Positions 1 to 7,484 of a DNA stretch of 36,471 nt are shown piece by piece. The stretch comes from Cryobacterium shii (GTDB lineage: Bacteria > Actinomycetota > Actinomycetes > Actinomycetales > Microbacteriaceae), in contig NZ_SOFY01000027.1 in assembly GCF_004402595.1 (NCBI RefSeq), forward strand, positions 1 to 36,471, read 5' to 3'. The notes under the pieces were generated by a model. It did not search any database. It was not told where the DNA came from and saw only the letters and a list, made by a program, of their open reading frames with translations. Numbering within the stretch: position 1 is the stretch's first letter; each line of letters opens with the position of its first letter. A program made the position numbers and the translations under genes.

Positions 1-75
1 CGCCGCCTCCGAGCGCCCGCCGCGGCCCGCGCCCGCCGCGTCGTCGGCGCCCGCCGCGTCGCGCCATCCGTCACC

Positions 76-149
76 CGCCGAGTTCGCCATATTCGGTCGA
101 GTTCGCCTGTTCCAACGGGCGAAGTCGACCGCAAGTGTCGAACTCGGCG
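76..149. repeat. Imperfect inverted repeat (element A)
   Basis: The outer arms CGCCGAGTTCG and CGAACTCGGCG pair over 11 bp. An inner pair, CGGTCGAGTTCGCC with GGCGAAGTCGACCG, has one internal mismatch. It lies in non-coding DNA at the left edge and shares its GTCGAGTTCGCC core with the second inverted repeat near 301-353. The first 70 bases are very GC-rich and hold no gene I can support. Confidence 0.7.
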
Positions 150-212
150 CGGTCCGCCGACGTCCGCTGCGGCCCGACCACATACACTGACCACGCACGA
201 CGGATGCCCACC

Positions 213-256
213 CGCACCCACCCCGCACCCACCCCGCACCCACCCCGCACCCACTC
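213..256. repeat. 11-bp tandem repeat, four copies
   Basis: The unit CGCACCCACCC recurs at exactly 11-bp spacing, starting at 213, 224, 235 and 246, and is followed by short TCCCAC repeats. It lies between the two inverted repeats in the non-coding left edge. A short open frame runs through it but is low-complexity and shows no family resemblance. Confidence 0.8.
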
Positions 257-300
257 CCACTCCCACGGCAGGCGCTGCGCCGCCGAAGTCGGCGATTCCG

Positions 301-353
301 GTCGAGTTCGCCAGTTCCGCGGGTCGAACTCGACCGCAACTGGCGAACTCGGC
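301..353. repeat. Inverted repeat (element B) downstream of the hydroxy-acid oxidase gene
   Basis: The 16-base arms GTCGAGTTCGCCAGTT and AACTGGCGAACTCGGC pair with one mismatch (G-T) around a 21-base loop. The loop itself contains a small hairpin, GGTCGA-AC-TCGACC. The element sits 11 bp past the stop codon of the minus-strand oxidase gene, so it could end transcription, though there is no T-tract. Confidence 0.7.
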
Positions 354-363
354 GGGAACTGAG

Positions 364-1623
364 CTACTGCGGCACGGATGCCGCCACCGGCGGCGCGATC
401 CGGCCGAGGCGCGCGAGCTGCGTGACGTGCCCGGGCTCGAGCTCCTCGAGGGACTTCACGCCGAGCAGCCGCATGGTGCGCGACACCTGCTCGGACAGGA
501 TCTCGATCGCCCGGTCGACGCCGGCCTCGCCGCCGGCCATCAGGCCGTAGAGGTAGGCGCGGCCGATCAGGGTGAACCGGGCGCCGAGCGCCACGGCGGC
601 GACGATGTCCGCGCCGTTCATGATGCCCGTGTCCAGATGCACCTCGAGGTCGGTGCCCACCTCGCGCACCACCTGCGGCAGCAGGTGGAACGGGACCGGC
701 GCCCGGTCGAGCTGGCGGCCGCCGTGGTTGGAGAGGAGGATGCCGTCCACGCCGAGGCCGGCGAGCGTGCGCGCATCCGCCACGTTCTGCACGCCCTTGA
801 CGACGAGCTTGCCCGGCCACTGCGCCTTGATCCAGGCCAGGTCCTCGAAGGTCACGGTGGGGTCGAACATGGTGTCGAGCAGGTCGCCGACCGTGCCGCT
901 CCAGCGGTCGAGGGACGCGAAGGCGAGCGGTTCGGTGGTGAGGAAGTTGACCCACCACTCCGGGCGCGGCAGCGCGTTGAGGACCGTGCCCGCGGTCAGG
1001 GCCGGCGGGATTGAGAAGCCGTTGCGCTTGTCGCGCAGCCGGGCGCCGGAGATCGGCACATCCACGGTCACCAGCAGGGTGTCGAAGCCGGCCTTCGCGG
1101 CCCGGTCGACGAGCGCCATCGAGCGGTCGCGGTCCCGCCACATGTACAGCTGGAACCAGTTGCGTCCGTTCGGGTTGGCCGCCTTGACGTCCTCGATCGC
1201 CGTGGTGCCCATGGTCGACAGCGAGAACGGGATGTCTGCCCTGGCCGCCGCGTGCGCCCCGGCGATCTCGCCCTCGGTCTGCATCATCCGGGTGAAACCG
1301 GTCGGTGCGATGCCGAACGGCTGGGCGACGGGGGCGCCGAGCACGTCCCAGCCGGTGGAGACGGTCGAGACGTCCCGCAGGATCGACGGGTGGAATTCGA
1401 TGTCCTCGAAGGCCTGGCGGGCGCGCTTGAGGGAGATCTCGGCCTCGGCCGCGCCGTCGGTGTAGTCGAACGCGGCCTTGGGGGTGCGCCGCTTGGCGAT
1501 GGCCCGCAGGTCGTAGATGGTCAGGGCGCTTTCGAGCCGGCGCTTCTTCGCGTTCAGCTCGGGTGCCTTGAACTGCATCAAGGGTGCGAGGTCTTTGATC
1601 CGGGGGATCCGTCGCTGAACCAT
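364..1623 (-). CDS. lldD: FMN-dependent alpha-hydroxy-acid oxidase / L-lactate dehydrogenase (LldD-like)
   Basis: This 419-residue protein belongs to the FMN-dependent alpha-hydroxy-acid dehydrogenase family, which oxidises L-lactate or related 2-hydroxy acids to 2-oxo acids. Visible family features are FGIAPTGF near the N-terminal third, [10 protein letters not shown], the [18 protein letters not shown] segment, the flavin-contacting lysine in KLVVKGVQ, and the catalytic histidine in [11 protein letters not shown]. The usual DGGIRxGxD stretch reads DTGIMNGAD, so the common arginine is methionine; I believe this occurs in an actinobacterial branch but cannot check it. A longer frame exists upstream, but ATG at 1623 begins 2 bp after the regulator's stop, giving an operon with that regulator. 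The exact substrate is not readable from sequence. Confidence 0.9.
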   Translation of the reverse strand: MVQRRIPRIKDLAPLMQFKAPELNAKKRRLESALTIYDLRAIAKRRTPKAAFDYTDGAAEAEISLKRARQAFEDIEFHPSILRDVSTVSTGWDVLGAPVAQPFGIAPTGFTRMMQTEGEIAGAHAAARADIPFSLSTMGTTAIEDVKAANPNGRNWFQLYMWRDRDRSMALVDRAAKAGFDTLLVTVDVPISGARLRDKRNGFSIPPALTAGTVLNALPRPEWWVNFLTTEPLAFASLDRWSGTVGDLLDTMFDPTVTFEDLAWIKAQWPGKLVVKGVQNVADARTLAGLGVDGILLSNHGGRQLDRAPVPFHLLPQVVREVGTDLEVHLDTGIMNGADIVAAVALGARFTLIGRAYLYGLMAGGEAGVDRAIEILSEQVSRTMRLLGVKSLEELEPGHVTQLARLGRIAPPVAASVPQ

Positions 1624-1625
1624 GG

Positions 1626-2429
1626 TCAGGCTGTCCGTTCTGTCGGGGCCGCCGGCCGCCCGGGGGCATCCGTGTGCTGGTCTGTGGGCTGGGGGTTCGG
1701 CTGCGTTTCGGCGTAGTAGCCCGCGATGTGGCTCGTCACCAGGCTGCGGGCGGCCTCGGCATCGCCCGCCTCGATCGCGGAGAGCACGGCGCGGTGTTCG
1801 GTGCGGAGGCGGGCGGAGGTGTCGGTCCACGAAGCGAGGCTCGACGCCCCGTCCTGCACATACGCCTCGATCGTGCTGCGGAGCCCGGCCATCGTGGCGG
1901 TGACCACCTGGTTGCCGGAGGCCTCCGCCAGCGCGAGGTGGAACTCGGCGTCGAGGGCGAGGAACTCGGCCTCGGTCAGGTCACGGGAGTCCATCGCGGC
2001 CAGCAGCTGCAGGGCCGCCGTCAGATCGGGTCGGAGGGAGGCGTTGGCGTCCATGGTCGTCTGGGAGAGGGCGGATGCCTCGGCCAGCTCGGTCACGACC
2101 GACGCCTCGAGCACGAGCCGGGTTTTGACCACGTCGATCACCGGGAAACCCTGCGCGGCCACCTGCAGGCGCATCAGCGCCGCCATGCCGCCGCCGGGCA
2201 GTGCGACGATGATGGCTCCGGCCGAGGGGCCGCTTCCGACCGCGGTGCGCAGCAGACCGAGCACCTCGAGCACGCGAATCGCCTCGCGAACACTGGAGCG
2301 GCCCACCCCGAGGTCCGCCGCGAGGGCCCGTTCGGGCTGGAGGTGGTCGCCGGGCCGCAGCCGCCCGCTGAGCAGATCCGATTCGATGCTCTGCAGCACG
2401 ATTTCCCAGGCACGGGGCTCGATGCTCAC
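1626..2429 (-). CDS. GntR/FadR-family transcriptional regulator (LldR-like)
   Basis: A 267-residue repressor-type protein with an N-terminal winged helix-turn-helix ([23 protein letters not shown], then [16 protein letters not shown]) and a C-terminal FCD-type helical effector domain. The start is GTG at 2429, preceded by a strong AGGAGGAG ribosome-binding site. It lies directly upstream of the hydroxy-acid oxidase gene with a 2-bp gap, so the two are almost certainly co-transcribed. A FadR-type palindrome lies about 90 bp upstream, fitting autoregulation of the two-gene operon in response to lactate or another hydroxy acid. The ligand is inferred from the neighbour only. Confidence 0.9.
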   Translation of the reverse strand: MSIEPRAWEIVLQSIESDLLSGRLRPGDHLQPERALAADLGVGRSSVREAIRVLEVLGLLRTAVGSGPSAGAIIVALPGGGMAALMRLQVAAQGFPVIDVVKTRLVLEASVVTELAEASALSQTTMDANASLRPDLTAALQLLAAMDSRDLTEAEFLALDAEFHLALAEASGNQVVTATMAGLRSTIEAYVQDGASSLASWTDTSARLRTEHRAVLSAIEAGDAEAARSLVTSHIAGYYAETQPNPQPTDQHTDAPGRPAAPTERTA

Positions 2430-2462
2430 GGGCTCCTCCTCGACAGTGGGGTGGGGTGGGGT

Positions 2463-2484
2463 GCTGATGGGATGCTGATGGGAT
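2463..2484. repeat. 11-bp direct repeat, two copies
   Basis: GCTGATGGGAT occurs twice head-to-tail (2463-2473, 2474-2484) in the leader region of the GntR gene, between its operator and its ribosome-binding site. Confidence 0.7.
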
Positions 2485-2519
2485 GCGGCCGACGGCAGCG
2501 GCGACGGACGTGCCGCCGC

Positions 2520-2534
2520 TGTGGTCCGACCACA
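2520..2534. promoter_or_regulatory. Probable GntR/FadR-family operator
   Basis: TGTGGTCCGACCACA is a palindrome with perfect 7-bp arms around one central base. It contains TGGT-N3-ACCA, the pattern known for FadR, PdhR and LldR operators. It lies 91 bp upstream of the GntR-family start codon, the expected place for autoregulation of the regulator-oxidase operon. Confidence 0.8.
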
Positions 2535-2604
2535 TGCTACAGGGTGGCGCCCGGCCGGCGCCAGAGGCCGGACGCGCTTTCGCTGCCGGTTCGCAGCGGC
2601 GCTG

Positions 2605-2665
2605 CTATCGCGCTGCTGCTATCGCGCTGCTATCGCGCTGCTATCGCGCTGCTATCGCGCTGCTA
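2605..2665. repeat. 11-bp tandem repeat running into a stop codon
   Basis: The unit CTATCGCGCTG starts at 2605, 2619, 2630, 2641 and 2652, the first gap being enlarged by an extra CTG. A sixth degenerate unit starts at 2663. Its CTA (2663-2665) is the complement of the TAG stop of the glycerophosphodiesterase gene, so the array begins exactly at the gene's end and extends downstream of it. Confidence 0.85.
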
Positions 2666-3772
2666 CCGCGTGTAGGCCGTCGGCAGCTTCAGCCCGCGCT
2701 CGCCGAGGACCGTTCGGAGCCGGGTCGGGTAGTCGGTGATCAGGCCGTCGACGCCGAGGTCGAGCAGGGCGGTGATGTCCGCGGCCTGGTTGACCGTCCA
2801 GGGGATGACCGGCAGTCCCGCCGCGTGGGCGTCGGCGATCATGGCCGGGGTCACCGACGTGAAGACCGGGGAGACGATGTCGTACCCCTGCGCCTGGGCG
2901 GCGCGGGCCAGCGAGCCGTCGTAGGAGTCGATGTCGATGCCGCCCAGGTTGGGGCTCATTCCGGGCTGGTCGACGCCCAGCCAGGCGTCCCCGCTGGAGA
3001 GGGCGGCGAGGGTGAGGTCCGGGGCGATCTCCCGGGTCAGGTTCAACGATGCCCAGTCGAAGCTCTGCAGGATCGACCGGTCCGCCAGCCCGGAGGCCTC
3101 GATCTCGCCGACGACCGCGCGGGTGAGGGCCGCCATCTCGTCGGTCCCGGCCGGACCGGCCACCTCCACCTTGGTCTCGATGTTCAGGTGCACCTTGCGG
3201 GCGTCGTAGCCGTGGACGAGGTCGAACACGTCGGAGAGCGTGGCGATCCGGTTTCCGGGAGTGTTCGCCTGCTCGGGGAAGCCGGGCAACTGCTGATAGC
3301 CGCAGTCCAGGGTGGCGATCTCGGCCAGAGTCAGATCGCGCACCCGGTCGCCGGCGTACGGGAAGGCCGGGTCGCCGGCGAAGGTGGGGGCGGTGTCGGC
3401 GCATTTGCTCGTCGTCATGATGTCGTCGTGCCAGACCACCACCTGGTCGTCGCGGGTCAGGTGAGTGTCCAGTTCCAGCGTGCTGACGCCGAGTTCGAGC
3501 GATCGGGAGAAGGCGGTGAGCGATTCCTCGGTCCACTCGCCGCGGCCGCCGCGGTGGGATTGCAGGTCGAACGAGCCGTTGCGCTCGTTGGTGCGGAGCG
3601 GCTGGCCGGCCGAGCCGGACCTCTCCGCCGACGGCGTCGACGGTGCCGACGGTGCGGATTCGGACGGTGCCGGGTCGGCCGGTGCGGCCGTGGCCGGTGA
3701 GGCCAGGGCCGTCCCGGCGATGGTGGTGGCGAGCACGGCGGTGAGTGCCGCGGAAACAAGGATTGTGCGCAT
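2663..3772 (-). CDS. Secreted glycerophosphodiester phosphodiesterase
   Basis: A 369-residue exported enzyme that would hydrolyse glycerophosphodiesters to glycerol-3-phosphate and an alcohol. A signal peptide is visible at the start (MRTILVSA, hydrophobic core, TALA cleavage region near residue 24), followed by an Ala/Pro/Ser-rich linker to about residue 60. The GDPD TIM-barrel signature follows: SHRGGRGEWTEESLTAF with catalytic histidine and glutamate, then ELDTHLTRDD and VVWHDD with the metal-binding acids. The C-terminal half keeps IPWTVN and DGLITDYP. ATG at 3772 was chosen because it starts the signal peptide and has a G-rich site upstream; longer frames would bury it. A possible -10, TACCGT, lies at 3829-3834 on the complement. 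Typical role: phosphate or glycerol scavenging, or teichoic-acid turnover. Confidence 0.9.
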   Translation of the reverse strand: MRTILVSAALTAVLATTIAGTALASPATAAPADPAPSESAPSAPSTPSAERSGSAGQPLRTNERNGSFDLQSHRGGRGEWTEESLTAFSRSLELGVSTLELDTHLTRDDQVVVWHDDIMTTSKCADTAPTFAGDPAFPYAGDRVRDLTLAEIATLDCGYQQLPGFPEQANTPGNRIATLSDVFDLVHGYDARKVHLNIETKVEVAGPAGTDEMAALTRAVVGEIEASGLADRSILQSFDWASLNLTREIAPDLTLAALSSGDAWLGVDQPGMSPNLGGIDIDSYDGSLARAAQAQGYDIVSPVFTSVTPAMIADAHAAGLPVIPWTVNQAADITALLDLGVDGLITDYPTRLRTVLGERGLKLPTAYTR

Positions 3773-3908
3773 GAAGAGATCCCCCCTGGTGTGGCTCGAT
3801 CGGGGCGGCGTGGCGCGGCCCCGCGTCCACGGTAGGAATCGGACGTGGCCGGGATGGTGCGGCCACCTGTCCCGCAGGTGAACGACGAGCGCGCCCGGCT
3901 GCACCGGC

Positions 3909-3914
3909 TAGGGT
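3909..3914 (+). promoter_or_regulatory. Putative -10 element for the dienelactone-hydrolase-like gene
   Basis: TAGGGT lies 26 nt before the ATG at 3941, leaving a short leader that holds the AGGGAGG ribosome-binding site (3926-3932). Confidence 0.4.
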
Positions 3915-3940
3915 TTCAGTCAGCCAGGGAGGCCGTCCCC

Positions 3941-4696
3941 ATGACCGAGAACACCGCTCCTGAAACCATCGACCTGCAGCTTCCGGCCCGGCCCGGCGGC
4001 AGCGCCGGCCTGAAGGCGCTCCTCGGCGTGCCGGCCGGCCCGGGGCCCTGGCCCGGGGTCGTGCTCGTGCACGAGGCGTTCGGCCTGAACGACGTGATGC
4101 GCCGCCAGGTGGTCCGGATGGCCGAGGCCGGCTACCTCGCGCTGATGCCGGACCTCTTCACCGAGGGCGGCGCGCGCAAGTGCCTGACCGGCACGTTCCG
4201 TGCCCTGCAGTCGGGGCGGGGCCGCGCCTTCGTCGACATCGAATCCGCCCGCCAGTTCCTGATCCGCCGGGACGACTGCTCTGGGGCGGTCGGCGTGCTC
4301 GGCTTCTGCATGGGCGGCGGGTTCGCGCTGGCGGCCGCCACACGCGGCTTCGACGCGGCATCCGTCAATTACGGGCGCCTGCCCCGGGACCTCGACGACG
4401 CCCTGGCGGGTGCGTGCCCGGTCGTGGGCAGCTTCGGTGGCGCCGACGGGTCACTGAAGGGCGCCGCCGCCGCGCTCGAGTCCGCACTGACCAGGCTGCG
4501 CATCCCGCACGACGTGGTGGAATACCCGGATGCCGGGCATGCCTTCCTCAACGACGCCGAAAGCGGACCGGTGGCGCTGCGTTTCGTGCTCAAGCGCATC
4601 CTGGGGGCCGGGCCAGACCCCGAAGCCGCCGCCGATGCCTGGCAGCGGATCGAAGCGTTCTTCGGCGAACACCTGGCCCCCGCCCCCAGGCCCTAG
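3941..4696 (+). CDS. Dienelactone hydrolase family protein
   Basis: A 251-residue alpha/beta hydrolase of the dienelactone hydrolase type. The catalytic triad can be read as Cys in GFCMGGG, Asp in SFGGADG and His in DAGHAFLND, with the conserved glutamate in VHEAFGL. These enzymes hydrolyse cyclic or small carboxylic esters in the cytoplasm; the substrate here is unknown. The start was set at ATG 3941 because AGGGAGG lies 9 bp upstream; an open frame further upstream lacks such a site. It stands alone between the divergent glycerophosphodiesterase and the convergent DJ-1 gene. Only 18 bp separate it from the DJ-1 stop codon, and no obvious terminator hairpin is visible there. Confidence 0.88.
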   Translation: MTENTAPETIDLQLPARPGGSAGLKALLGVPAGPGPWPGVVLVHEAFGLNDVMRRQVVRMAEAGYLALMPDLFTEGGARKCLTGTFRALQSGRGRAFVDIESARQFLIRRDDCSGAVGVLGFCMGGGFALAAATRGFDAASVNYGRLPRDLDDALAGACPVVGSFGGADGSLKGAAAALESALTRLRIPHDVVEYPDAGHAFLNDAESGPVALRFVLKRILGAGPDPEAAADAWQRIEAFFGEHLAPAPRP

Positions 4697-4714
4697 CAGC
4701 TCAGGCGGCGCGGC

Positions 4715-5304
4715 TCAGTTCACCGCTTCCAGAAGCGGCTCCGGCCGGGTCGCGTCGGACGCCGCCAGCAGTTTCATGAACTCACGCATCCAGGTGGGGT
4801 GGTCCGGCCAGGCGCGGCCGGAGACGAGGTTGCCGTCGACGACGCCCGCACCGTCCTCGAAGATGCCGCCGCCGAGTTCGACGTCGATCGCGAGCGCCGG
4901 GTAGGCGGAACTGGTGCGTCCCGTCAGCACACCGGCGGCGGCCAGCAGCATCGGGCCGTGGCAGAGCGCGGCCACCGGGGCGTTCTTCTCGAAGAAGTGG
5001 CGCACGATCCGCTTGGCGTCCTCGTCGTTGCGGATGTACTCGGGGGCGCGGCCGCCCGGAACCACGATGGCGACATAGTCGGCGGGGTCGACGTCCGCGA
5101 ACGCCACGTCGGCGTCCCAGGTGTGGCCGACCTTCTCCGTGTAGGTGTCGAAGCCGTCCACGAAGTCGTGCACCACGAACTGGAGCTTCTTTTTCTCCGG
5201 TGCCCCGATGTGCACCTCGTAGCCGGCCTCGAGCAGGCGCTGGTACGGGTAGAAGACCTCGAGCGTCTCGGCTGCGTCCCGGTCAGGAAGAGAATCTTGC
5301 GCAT
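4715..5304 (-). pseudogene. DJ-1/PfpI family protein, frameshifted near the 5' end
   Basis: Most of this roughly 196-residue protein is intact and typical of DJ-1/PfpI glutamine-amidotransferase-like proteins (deglycase/protease-like). It has the nucleophile cysteine in AALCHGP, VVPGGRAPE and the GNLVSGRAWPDHP tail. The natural start is ATG at 5304, with GAGAGAGG upstream, giving MRKILFLTG. The frame then breaks: continuing gives TQPRRSR, while the family sequence DAAETLEVF resumes one base over. The break is at a GGG run (complement of 5278-5280); one extra G would restore the whole protein. This is either a real -1 frameshift or a homopolymer error. A longer frame without the MRKILFL start exists but has no ribosome-binding site. 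Confidence 0.85.
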
Positions 5305-5473
5305 ATGGTGCCTCTCTCGGTGGAGCGTCGACGGAGCATCGATGGGTGCGGGCAGCACGGATGCCGGGCGCCCGGATTCCCCTAGCATCGCCCTTTCGGC
5401 CGGGTCGGACAAGCACCGGGTCAATCAAGTCGGCGCGCATCTGCCGGCGCGCATCTGCCCGCCGGGCGCCTCG

Positions 5474-5869
5474 CTAGAGGAACATCAGCACGATGCCGAG
5501 CACGCCCGACGCGGCCCCGACGATCAGCAGGACCAGACCGGTCAGGCGCAGTGCCTTGCCCTCGGACTCCGGCGTGTGCGTGCGGCAGCGCGACGGGGTG
5601 CGCGCGTTGAACCAGAGCGGCACGTCCTCGCCGGGCGGCAGCCGGTGCGTCTCGTGGGTGTCCGCCGGGCGTTCGTGCACCTCGCCGTGCGTGTCGAACC
5701 AGCGGATGACCGTGCCGGATGCCGAGGAGGCGATGACGCCATCCGTCTGCAGCCAGCGGCCCTTGATGCCGCGCACGAAGAGCCCGGCGGCGAACAGGGC
5801 GGCGCCCACGACGAGTCCGACCAGGGTCAGGACCTCGCTGATCAGGGCCGCGAGTGACTGTGCGTCCAA
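5474..5869 (-). CDS. DUF3592-like membrane protein
   Basis: A 131-residue protein with a transmembrane helix near the N-terminus (LTLVGLVVGAALFAAGLFV), a central soluble part of about 70 residues containing a VIRWFDTHGEVHE segment, and a second transmembrane helix at the C-terminus (LTGLVLLIVGAASGVLGIVL). This two-helix layout with a small beta-rich middle is that of DUF3592 proteins, whose function is unknown. The chosen start is TTG at 5869, with GGGGGCCGGA just upstream; the frame stays open to 5971, so a longer N-terminus cannot be excluded. A possible -10 (TACGAT, complement of 5908-5913) would give a leader of about 30 nt. Confidence 0.65.
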   Translation of the reverse strand: MDAQSLAALISEVLTLVGLVVGAALFAAGLFVRGIKGRWLQTDGVIASSASGTVIRWFDTHGEVHERPADTHETHRLPPGEDVPLWFNARTPSRCRTHTPESEGKALRLTGLVLLIVGAASGVLGIVLMFL

Positions 5870-5938
5870 TCCGGCCCCCAGGGTTCGTCGATAGCGTTCT
5901 GGGCAAAATCGTACCCTGCGCCGGGGCGCGGGCCCGAT

Positions 5939-5956
5939 GCCCCCATTTCTGGGGGC
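5939..5956. promoter_or_regulatory. 18-bp palindrome upstream of the peptide transporter gene
   Basis: GCCCCCATTTCTGGGGGC has perfect 7-bp arms and a 4-base centre. It lies just upstream of the likely -10 box of the transporter gene, in the -35 region, so it is more likely a regulator site than an RNA hairpin if the mRNA is leaderless. Confidence 0.5.
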
Positions 5957-5962
5957 TCGCGG

Positions 5963-5968
5963 TAAGGT
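5963..5968 (+). promoter_or_regulatory. -10 element of a leaderless promoter (peptide transporter)
   Basis: TAAGGT is separated by exactly 6 nt from the ATG at 5975, placing the transcription start at or next to the start codon. Confidence 0.5.
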
Positions 5969-5974
5969 CAATCA

Positions 5975-7441
5975 ATGAGCACGGTTGTTGAACAAACCCC
6001 TGTCCGAGAAGATCGAAGTTTCCTCGGGCAGCCCCGTGCACTCGCCAACATCTTCGGCGTGGAGATGTGGGAGCGCTTCTCCTTCTACGGCATGCAGGGC
6101 ATCCTGCTGTTGTACCTGTACTACTCGGCGACCGCCGGCGGGCTGGGGATCCCCCAGACGACCGCGGCCGGCATCGTCGGCGCCTACGGCGGCGGCGTGT
6201 ACCTGTCGACCATCCTGGGAGCCTGGGTCGCCGACCGCGTCCTGGGTTCCGAGCGGGTGCTGTACTTCAGCGCGATCATCATCGCGGTCGGCCACGTCGC
6301 ACTGGCCCTCCTCCCCGGGTTCGGCGGGGTGGCGACCGGCCTGATCCTGATCGCGCTCGGCAGCGGCGGTCTCAAGGCCAATGCGACCAGCGTGGTGGGC
6401 TCCCTCTACGCCAAGGACGACCCCCGGCTGGACGCGGGCTTCTCCCTCTTCTACCTCGGGATCAACCTGGGCGCCTTCTTTGGCCCGGTCATGACCGGCC
6501 TGCTGCAGACCACCCTCGGCTTCCACTTCGGCTTCGGCCTCGCGGCCGTCGGAATGGCGATCGGACTGGTGCAGTACTCCTTCGGCCGCAAGCGGCTGCC
6601 GGCCATCGTGCACGAGGTGCCGAATCCGCTGCCGTCCTCGCGCTACGCCGCGTACCTCGGCGCCGCTATGGCGGCAATCGCCCTGATCGTGGTGCTGAGC
6701 GTGCTCGGCGTGATCACGGCATCCAGTCTGGTCACCATCGTGATCGCGCTGACCCTGGTGGCCACCGTCTCCTACTTCGTGGTGATTCTGCGCAACCGGC
6801 AGATCACCGCCGTCGAACGCAAGCGGGTCTTCGCGTTCATGCCGCTGTTCGTGGCCAGCGCCGCCTTCTGGTCCCTCTCGCAGCAGCAGTTCACGGTGGT
6901 CACCATCTACACCGACGAACGACTCAACCGCGACGTGTTCGGCTGGGAGCTCCCGGTGTCCTGGATCCAGTCGTTCAACCCGGTCTTCATCATCCTGCTG
7001 TCGGGCGCCTTCGCCGCGCTGTGGACCCGCTGGGGTTCCCGCCAGCCGTCCACCCCGGTCAAGTTCGCGCTCGGAACGGGCATGATGGGCGTCGCGTTCC
7101 TGATGTTCCTGCCCTTCGTCGACGGCGGCGCGAACTCCACCCCGCTGGCGGCCATGATCGCGATCCTGTTCGTGCTCACCGTGGCGGAACTGCTGATCGG
7201 CCCGGTCGGCCTGTCCATCACGACCAAGCTGGCGCCGGAGCCGTTCAAGACCCAGATGGTCGCCCTGTTCTTCCTGTCGATCGCCCTGGGCACCGCGGTG
7301 TCCGGGTGGCTGGCGGAGTGGTACACGTCGGTGTCGGAGACCCTGTACTTCAGCGTGATTGGCGGTGTCGCCATCGTGATCGGCCTGATGCTCGCCCTGA
7401 TCGCGCGCCCGATCCTGCGGCTGATGAACGGCGTGCGCTAG
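5975..7441 (+). CDS. POT/PTR family proton-coupled di/tripeptide transporter
   Basis: A 488-residue membrane protein of the proton-dependent oligopeptide transporter family, which imports di- and tripeptides. The family motif ExxERFxFYG is present as EMWERFSFYGMQG (about residues 30-42), followed by GSGGLKANATS and the PTR signature FYLGINLGAFFGP. The QQQ in SLSQQQFTVVTIYTDE matches the conserved glutamine-rich spot before helix 7. About 14 hydrophobic segments can be counted, as usual for bacterial members, and the length is normal. It is transcribed alone, divergently from the DUF3592 gene. The start codon lies 6 nt after a TAAGGT box, suggesting a leaderless message. It ends at a strong hairpin shared with the converging MFS gene. 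Confidence 0.92.
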   Translation: MSTVVEQTPVREDRSFLGQPRALANIFGVEMWERFSFYGMQGILLLYLYYSATAGGLGIPQTTAAGIVGAYGGGVYLSTILGAWVADRVLGSERVLYFSAIIIAVGHVALALLPGFGGVATGLILIALGSGGLKANATSVVGSLYAKDDPRLDAGFSLFYLGINLGAFFGPVMTGLLQTTLGFHFGFGLAAVGMAIGLVQYSFGRKRLPAIVHEVPNPLPSSRYAAYLGAAMAAIALIVVLSVLGVITASSLVTIVIALTLVATVSYFVVILRNRQITAVERKRVFAFMPLFVASAAFWSLSQQQFTVVTIYTDERLNRDVFGWELPVSWIQSFNPVFIILLSGAFAALWTRWGSRQPSTPVKFALGTGMMGVAFLMFLPFVDGGANSTPLAAMIAILFVLTVAELLIGPVGLSITTKLAPEPFKTQMVALFFLSIALGTAVSGWLAEWYTSVSETLYFSVIGGVAIVIGLMLALIARPILRLMNGVR

Positions 7442-7455
7442 GCAGCATCCGGGCA

Positions 7456-7484
7456 GCCGGCGCCCGGGCAGCCGGGCGCCCGGC
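7456..7484. terminator. Bidirectional GC-rich hairpin between convergent genes
   Basis: The stretch contains the perfect palindrome GCCGGGCGCCCGGC (7471-7484) preceded by a near copy, GCCGGCGCCCGG, so several strong stems are possible. It fills the 42-bp gap between the converging peptide transporter and MFS genes. It has no T-tract. Confidence 0.5.

Noticed and set aside
1..70. Possible tail of a gene entering from the left
   Set aside because: No frame shows a recognisable protein or a clear end; the stretch is a GC-rich repeat of GCGCCCGCCGCGTCG.
135..362. A 75-codon plus-strand frame at the left edge
   Set aside because: It consists of inverted and tandem repeats translated into His/Pro/Thr-rich sequence, without a ribosome-binding site.
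2605..2665. A CRISPR array
   Set aside because: The units are only 11 bp and head-to-tail without spacers, and no cas genes are present.
6066..6084. A third LacI-like box, TGGGAGCGCTTCTC
   Set aside because: It is inside the peptide transporter coding region where GAGCGCTTCTCC codes the conserved ERFS motif, and it is not a full palindrome.
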